Shown here: positions 5,451 to 8,991 of the stretch, in pieces
How the letters are laid out: every line of letters starts with the position of its first letter
How positions within the stretch are numbered: position 1 is the stretch's first letter
Origin: an uncultured Fretibacterium sp.
Lineage (GTDB): Bacteria; Synergistota; Synergistia; Synergistales; Aminobacteriaceae
DNA: 8,991 nucleotides
NCBI RefSeq assembly: GCF_938040765.1
Contig: NZ_CALIAA010000063.1
Location: 1 to 8,991 of the forward strand
Direction: 5' to 3'
Notes under the pieces: generated by a model
Database searches by the model: none
Told to the model about the DNA's origin: nothing
The model's input: the letters and a program-made list of their open reading frames with translations, nothing else
Program-made: the position numbers and the translations under genes

Positions 5451-6425
5451 ATGATGAAGATGGGAAAGTGGGTTGCTGCGGTGGCTGCGGCTGTGTTATG
5501 GGCCGGTGCGGCGTTTGCCGGGACGACGGTGAGGGTCGGGCACGTCCTCAACCCGGATCACCCGTGGAACGTGGCCTTGGAGGGGCTGGCGTCCGAACTC
5601 GCGGCCGCGACGGAAGGACGGGTAACGCTCAAGATCTTTCACAGTGCGCAGCTGGGCAACGAGAAGGATCTGATCGAGGGGCTCAAGATGGGAACGGTCG
5701 ACGGCGCCCTGGTCGGAGGCTCCTCGTTCCAGTCCCTGGACCCGAAGTTCGGCATCGAGGAGCTGCCCTATGCCTTCGCCACGAACGAGCAGGCATACAA
5801 GGCCTTTGACGGCAGGCTCGGGGAGGCCCTGTTCGGTATCCTCAAGTCCAAGGGCATCGTCGGCCTGTCCTGGTGGGAGAACGGATTTCGCCACATCTCC
5901 AACGGCAGGCTGCCGATCGAAAAGCCGGAGGACCTCGCGGGAATCAAGATCCGGGTGACGCCGCAGAAGATGCGCCTCGACACCTTCACCGCGCTGGGCG
6001 CCTCTCCCATGCCCATCCCGTTCGGCGAGCTCTACTCCGCGCTTCAGCAGGGCGTCGTGGACGCGCAGGAGAACCCGCTGGTCATCTTCGTCTCCAACGC
6101 CTTCTACGAGGTTCAGAAGCACCTGTCCCTGACCGGACACATCTGGACCTCGGCCGTGCTCTGCGTGGGGGAGGACGTCTGGGACGGGATATCCGAGGCG
6201 GACCGCGGGACCTTCCTGAAGCTGGCCGCGAAGTGGCGCGACGAGGAGCGCCGGATGATCCGCGAGGCGGATTCCGCCCTGGTGGAGGAGATCCGGAAGA
6301 AGGGCGTCGACGTCCGCGAGGTGGACAAGGCCCCCTTTCGCGAGGCCGTCCAGCCCGTATGGAAGAGCTTCGAGCCGGTGTTCGGCGAGGAATTGATGAA
6401 GCTGATCCGGGAAACGGGCGAGTAG
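5451..6425 (+). CDS. dctP: TRAP transporter substrate-binding protein, DctP family
   Basis: This is the extracytoplasmic solute receptor of a tripartite ATP-independent periplasmic transporter. It captures a carboxylate-containing substrate and hands it to the DctQM membrane complex. The 324-residue product starts with a Sec signal peptide: a positive N-end, the hydrophobic stretch WVAAVAAAVLWAGA, and likely cleavage after AFA at 21-23. The mature part shows the DctP-family features VRVGHVLNPDHPWN, GNEKDLIEGLKMGTVD, GFRHISNG and GIKIRVTPQ. Arg168 in the last is the conserved arginine that clamps the substrate carboxylate in characterised members. LYSALQQGVVDAQENP (194-209) is the family signature. 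The ATG at 5451 lies 5 nt after GGGAGG (5440-5445); an in-frame ATG at 5454 has 8-nt spacing and is equally possible. The substrate cannot be read from sequence. The gene opens a dctP-dctQ-dctM operon. Confidence 0.92.
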   Translation: MMKMGKWVAAVAAAVLWAGAAFAGTTVRVGHVLNPDHPWNVALEGLASELAAATEGRVTLKIFHSAQLGNEKDLIEGLKMGTVDGALVGGSSFQSLDPKFGIEELPYAFATNEQAYKAFDGRLGEALFGILKSKGIVGLSWWENGFRHISNGRLPIEKPEDLAGIKIRVTPQKMRLDTFTALGASPMPIPFGELYSALQQGVVDAQENPLVIFVSNAFYEVQKHLSLTGHIWTSAVLCVGEDVWDGISEADRGTFLKLAAKWRDEERRMIREADSALVEEIRKKGVDVREVDKAPFREAVQPVWKSFEPVFGEELMKLIRETGE

Positions 6426-6429
6426 GCGC

Positions 6430-6900
6430 ATGAGGATATTCGACAGGCTGCTCAGGCCCTTTCTCGTCCTCTCCGTGCTCCTGATCTTCCTCGAGGTCGT
6501 TGTCGAGGTCGCCTCGCGCTTCATATTCCACAATCCTCTGCCCTGGGGGGCGGAGGTCAGCCAGACCCTGCTGGTGTGGATGACCTTCGTCGGTGCGGCG
6601 GCGGCCTTCCTCAGGGGCGAGCACATCGGCATCGAGATGCTGGCCGAGCGCCTGCCCCGCGCCGCGCGCACGGTCCTTCACCGTGTGAACGTCCTGATCC
6701 TTCTGGCGTTTCTGGCGTGCGGAATTCGCAGCGGCAGCAAGGTCGTGGCGCGGGTCTGGGACGACGTCACCGCGTCGCTGCAGATCTCCGCGGGCGTCCT
6801 GTACCTGGCGCTACCCGTGGGGTTCGGCCTGATGACCCTCTTCGCGCTCTGGATGCTGTTCACGGGGAAGGAGAAGCTGGATGGGGGGAGCCCGTCATGA
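6430..6900 (+). CDS. dctQ: TRAP transporter small membrane subunit, DctQ family
   Basis: DctQ is the four-helix integral membrane subunit that pairs with DctM and helps dock the loaded binding protein. The 156-residue product has four hydrophobic segments at about 9-32, 44-61, 84-101 and 121-144. The family signature is present: WGAEVSQTLLVWMTFVGAAA (39-58), then FLRGEHIGIEML (60-71), and later the pattern SLQISAGVLYLALPVGFGLM (117-136). The ATG start is 4 nt after the dctP stop with only a weak upstream purine block, so coupling to dctP is likely. The gene ends in an ATGA overlap with dctM. Sequence conservation is low in this family, but position between dctP and dctM makes the call firm. 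Confidence 0.9.
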   Translation: MRIFDRLLRPFLVLSVLLIFLEVVVEVASRFIFHNPLPWGAEVSQTLLVWMTFVGAAAAFLRGEHIGIEMLAERLPRAARTVLHRVNVLILLAFLACGIRSGSKVVARVWDDVTASLQISAGVLYLALPVGFGLMTLFALWMLFTGKEKLDGGSPS

Positions 6901-8171
6901 CGCTGCTTCTGGGCTCCATGCTGGTGCTGATCGCGATGGGGATACCGGTGGCCTTCGCCATCGCCGTCTCGGGCGTGACGTACCTGACGCTCTTCGAATC
7001 CGTGCCCATCGCCGCCATCGCGCAGCGCATGGTGGTGGGCGTGGATTCCTTCACGCTCCTGGCCATACCGCTCTTTCTGCTGGCGGGGACGCTCATGGCC
7101 CGGGGGGACATCACCCCCAAGATCATGCGGCTGGCCTCCATCCTGGTGGGGCGCATCCCCGGCGGACTCGCCATGGTCCTGGTGGTCTCGTGCATGCTGT
7201 TCGGGGCCATCTCGGGGTCGGGCATCGCGGACGTCGCGGCCATCGGCTCCATCGTCGTGCCCATGATGCGCCAACAGAAGTACGACATGTCCTTCACCGC
7301 CTCCCTGCTGGGCTGTGCGGGGTCGCTTGGAACGGTCATCCCGCCCAGCATCGTCATGGTCATCCTGGGCGTGACCATGGGCGTCTCCATCGGAAAGCTG
7401 TTCCTGGCTGGGATCCTCCCCGGCCTCCTGCTCGGCATCGGGTTGATGGCGCTCTCTTGGTTCTTCGCCAAAAAGGAGGGGTACCCCTGCGGGGCGAAGC
7501 CGACCCGGCAGGAGATCGTCCGGGCGCTGAAGGAGGCCATCCTGCCCATGGGCGCTCCGCTGATCATCGTCGTTGGCTTCCGCAGCGGCATCTTCACCGC
7601 CACGGAGACGGGCGCCGTCGCGGCGCTCTACGCCCTCGTCCTCTCGGCCTTCGTCTACCGCAGGCTCTCGCTTCGGGACTTCTGGGAGGTCTGTCACTCC
7701 GTGGCCCTCACCAGCGCTTCGGTGCTCTTCATCATCTCCGCAGCCTCGCTGTTCGGGTGGCTACTGGCCCTGGAGGAGATCCCGCAGAAGGTCGCGCAGG
7801 CGATCCTGGCCCTCTCCGACGACTACTGGACGGTTCTGATCTTCTTCAACCTGCTGCTGCTCGTGCTGGGGACGTTCATGGAGTCCATCGCGATCATCAT
7901 CATCATCGTCCCGGTGTTCATGCCGGTGATGACGCAGCTGGGGGTGGACCCCATCCATCTGGGGGTGATGATCGCCGTGAACCTGGCCATCGGAGCGAAC
8001 TCCCCGCCGCTCGGCGTGGACCTGATGACGGCCTGCAAGATCACGGAGACCCGCTACTCGGGTTCGTTCCGCTACATCTACCCGTTTTTGAGCGTCATGG
8101 CGCTGGTTCTGCTGCTGATCATCCTGTTCCCGGAGGTGTCCACGTGGATTCCCAACGCGGTGCTCCGGTGA
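6897..8171 (+). CDS. dctM: TRAP transporter large permease subunit, DctM family
   Basis: DctM is the main membrane channel of the TRAP system, using an ion gradient (often Na+) to bring in substrate delivered by DctP. The 424-residue product is of normal length and hydrophobic throughout, with about a dozen predicted helices. Family motifs in order are GVDSFTLLAIPLFLLAG, FGAISGSGIADVAAIGS, GTVIPPSIVMVILGV, FTATETGAVAALYAL, GTFMESIAIIIIIVPVF and NLAIGANSPPLGVDLM. The last differs from the common G-x-x-TPP-x-G-x-NL pattern by Ser for Thr and Asp for Asn. The ATG at 6897 overlaps the dctQ stop (ATGA) and has GGGGGGAG at 6883-6890, 6 nt upstream. The frame stays open upstream into dctQ, but that part encodes no conserved residues. 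It is the last transporter gene; no clear terminator follows it. Confidence 0.94.
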   Translation: MTLLLGSMLVLIAMGIPVAFAIAVSGVTYLTLFESVPIAAIAQRMVVGVDSFTLLAIPLFLLAGTLMARGDITPKIMRLASILVGRIPGGLAMVLVVSCMLFGAISGSGIADVAAIGSIVVPMMRQQKYDMSFTASLLGCAGSLGTVIPPSIVMVILGVTMGVSIGKLFLAGILPGLLLGIGLMALSWFFAKKEGYPCGAKPTRQEIVRALKEAILPMGAPLIIVVGFRSGIFTATETGAVAALYALVLSAFVYRRLSLRDFWEVCHSVALTSASVLFIISAASLFGWLLALEEIPQKVAQAILALSDDYWTVLIFFNLLLLVLGTFMESIAIIIIIVPVFMPVMTQLGVDPIHLGVMIAVNLAIGANSPPLGVDLMTACKITETRYSGSFRYIYPFLSVMALVLLLIILFPEVSTWIPNAVLR

Positions 8172-8179
8172 GGCGGTTG

Positions 8180-8188
8180 TGATATGAT
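8180..8188 (+). promoter_or_regulatory. Candidate extended -10 promoter before the cyclodeaminase gene
   Basis: TGATATGAT fits the extended -10 form TGnTATAAT with one mismatch. No convincing -35 is found 16-18 bp upstream, which such promoters can tolerate. Transcription would start near 8195, giving a leader of about 75 nt. The 100-nt gap after dctM has no strong terminator, so read-through from the TRAP operon is also possible. Confidence 0.4.
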
Positions 8189-8256
8189 ACGGACAAGACG
8201 GTTTGTACCGGCGTGTTTTGAAGGATCTTGGGCCATCCTGACCATCTTTTGAGATA

Positions 8257-8264
8257 TAAGGAGG
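8257..8264 (+). promoter_or_regulatory. Near-ideal ribosome-binding site of the cyclodeaminase gene
   Basis: TAAGGAGG lies 7 nt before the ATG at 8272. It is the best-placed Shine-Dalgarno site in the window and suggests high translation. An in-frame ATG at 8278 is less well spaced. Confidence 0.75.
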
Positions 8265-8271
8265 AATAGAC

Positions 8272-8901
8272 ATGATTATGACGGACATGACGGTGAGGGC
8301 TTTTTCGGAGAAACTGGCGTCCAACGCTCCGGCCCCCGGGGGCGGGAGCGCGGCGGCCCTGTCGGGCGCGCTGGGAGCGGCGCTGATCTCCATGGTCTGC
8401 CGACTGACGCAGGGCAAGGAGAAGTACGCGGAGTTCGAGTCGCTGGTCATGGATACGATTCCGAAGTCCGACGAGCTGATGAACGCCCTTCTGGATGGGA
8501 TTCAGAAGGACACCAACGCCTTCGACGGCGTCATCGCCGCGTTTGGGCTTCCCAAGGGGACGGACGCGGAGAAGGCTGCACGGACCGAGGCGATCCAGAA
8601 GGCCTACAAGGAGGCGATCGTCTCCCCCGAGACGACGGCCGAAGACTGCCTTGCCGTGATGCGTCTGGCCAAGAGCCTTCTGTATAAGAGCAACAAGAGC
8701 GCGGCGAGCGACCTGACCGTTGGGGCCTTGCAGGCCTTCGCCGGGCTCTCCGGCGCGCTCGAGAACGTGGCGATCAACCTGCCCTCGATCAAGGACACGG
8801 CCTACGTGGCGAAGAAGCGCGAGTGGATGAAGCTCGTCGAGGATGAGGGCATGAAACTCCTGAAGGAGGTTCGGGAGGGCGTCGCCAAGATGATCGCGTA
8901 G
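8272..8901 (+). CDS. Cyclodeaminase/cyclohydrolase family protein (FTCD C-domain-like)
   Basis: This family includes formimidoyltetrahydrofolate cyclodeaminase, which turns 5-formimino-THF into methenyl-THF plus ammonia, and the clostridial methenyl-THF cyclohydrolase FchA. Both are cytoplasmic enzymes of one-carbon metabolism. The 209-residue product is a single all-helical domain without the formiminotransferase half found in mammalian FTCD. The folate-site glycine motif PAPGGGSAAALSGALGAAL lies at 20-38. DGVIAAFGLPKGT (85-97) is the conserved middle motif. SDLTVGALQAFAGLSGALEN (146-165) followed by VAINL (166-170) and KD (174-175) matches the conserved C-terminal block. No signal peptide or membrane segment is evident. 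In amino-acid fermenters such proteins feed formimino groups from histidine or glycine breakdown into folate. Which reaction this one performs cannot be told from sequence. It may have its own promoter (8180). Confidence 0.88.
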   Translation: MIMTDMTVRAFSEKLASNAPAPGGGSAAALSGALGAALISMVCRLTQGKEKYAEFESLVMDTIPKSDELMNALLDGIQKDTNAFDGVIAAFGLPKGTDAEKAARTEAIQKAYKEAIVSPETTAEDCLAVMRLAKSLLYKSNKSAASDLTVGALQAFAGLSGALENVAINLPSIKDTAYVAKKREWMKLVEDEGMKLLKEVREGVAKMIA

Positions 8902-8937
8902 CTTGCCATGCCGCGGGGAGAATCCCAAAAAACTTCC

Positions 8938-8991
8938 TCGGGGCTCCGCCCCGAACCCCGCCAAGGGAGCAAGCTCCCTTGGATCCCTTTT
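8938..8991. terminator. Two-hairpin terminator-like repeat element, cut by the window end
   Basis: Hairpin 1 is TCGGGGC-tcc-GCCCCGA (8938-8954), 7 bp. Hairpin 2 is CCAAGGGAGC-aa-GCTCCCTTGG (8961-8982), 10 perfectly paired positions, realistically 9 bp around a CAAG loop. On the + strand hairpin 2 is followed by ATCCC and TTTT at the window edge. On the - strand hairpin 1 is followed, 6 nt on, by a run of six T (complement of 8927-8932). The element could therefore stop transcription from both sides. Its layout resembles dispersed double-hairpin elements I recall after genes in several anaerobic bacteria; that comparison is from memory. Confidence 0.6.

Noticed and set aside
5496..6671. Long - strand open frame (391 codons) opposite dctP and dctQ
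   Set aside because: It is antisense to a protein with a clear DctP signature and signal peptide. The translation has no recognisable motif and is a GC-driven shadow frame.
6576..6896. N-terminal extension of the dctM frame into dctQ
   Set aside because: The extension is out-of-phase dctQ. The ATG at 6897 has a good ribosome-binding site and gives the usual DctM length.
7893..7907. Five ATC triplets in a row as a possible slippage or phase-variation repeat
   Set aside because: It encodes five isoleucines in a conserved hydrophobic helix of DctM. A triplet repeat keeps the frame, and five units are too few to suggest switching.
8199..8210. CGGT-TTGT-ACCG mini-hairpin in the cyclodeaminase leader as an attenuator or operator
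   Set aside because: Four base pairs is expected by chance, and it shares only TGTAC with the operator-like site at 5342.
8119..8964. Long - strand open frame opposite the cyclodeaminase gene
   Set aside because: It reads through the double hairpin element and has no recognisable domain, while the + strand protein is clearly conserved.

Overview
The window is a GC-rich (roughly 60-65 %) stretch of bacterial chromosome. Every gene I can support is on the + strand. Tightly packed genes, GTG/TTG starts, purine-rich Shine-Dalgarno sites, a TRAP carboxylate transporter and a stand-alone folate cyclodeaminase suggest an anaerobic, amino- or organic-acid-fermenting bacterium. The gene order scpA-scpB-rluB-...-cmk-plsC and the overall style recall Synergistetes (Synergistota). 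That assignment is inference from gene content and style; no rRNA or other phylogenetic marker is present.

Region 1 (3-5127) is a compact housekeeping run: the 3' part of scpA, then scpB, an RluB-type pseudouridine synthase, an HDOD-domain protein, cytidylate kinase (cmk), a PlsC-type acyltransferase and the ribosome-associated GTPase HflX. Most neighbours overlap or are separated by 2-20 nt, so they are probably co-transcribed and partly translationally coupled. A plausible internal promoter lies in the AT-rich 3' end of rluB and could drive the HDOD-to-hflX part separately. The products serve chromosome condensation (ScpAB), rRNA modification and ribosome rescue or splitting (RluB, HflX), CMP recycling (Cmk) and phospholipid synthesis (PlsC).

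Region 2 (5128-5450) is the only long non-coding gap. Its first half holds a GC-rich compound hairpin. Its second half has a long 13-bp stem-loop that directly abuts a 16/18 palindrome centred on TGTACA. That TGTACA is also the best -35 element, 17 bp from a TAAAAT -10. This looks like a repressible promoter for the following operon.

Region 3 (5451-8171) is a complete three-gene TRAP transporter operon: DctP-type periplasmic binding protein, small DctQ-type and large DctM-type membrane subunits. Region 4 (8172-8991) has a candidate extended -10 promoter, a single-domain cyclodeaminase/cyclohydrolase-family (FTCD C-domain-like) gene, and a two-hairpin terminator-like element at the window edge.

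I do not see a phage, defence system, CRISPR array, insertion sequence, tRNA or rRNA, and I see no convincing undescribed multi-gene system. The most interesting material is regulatory: the operator-like palindrome before the TRAP operon, the hairpins around it, the HDOD gene inside a condensin/cmk operon, and the double hairpin at the end.
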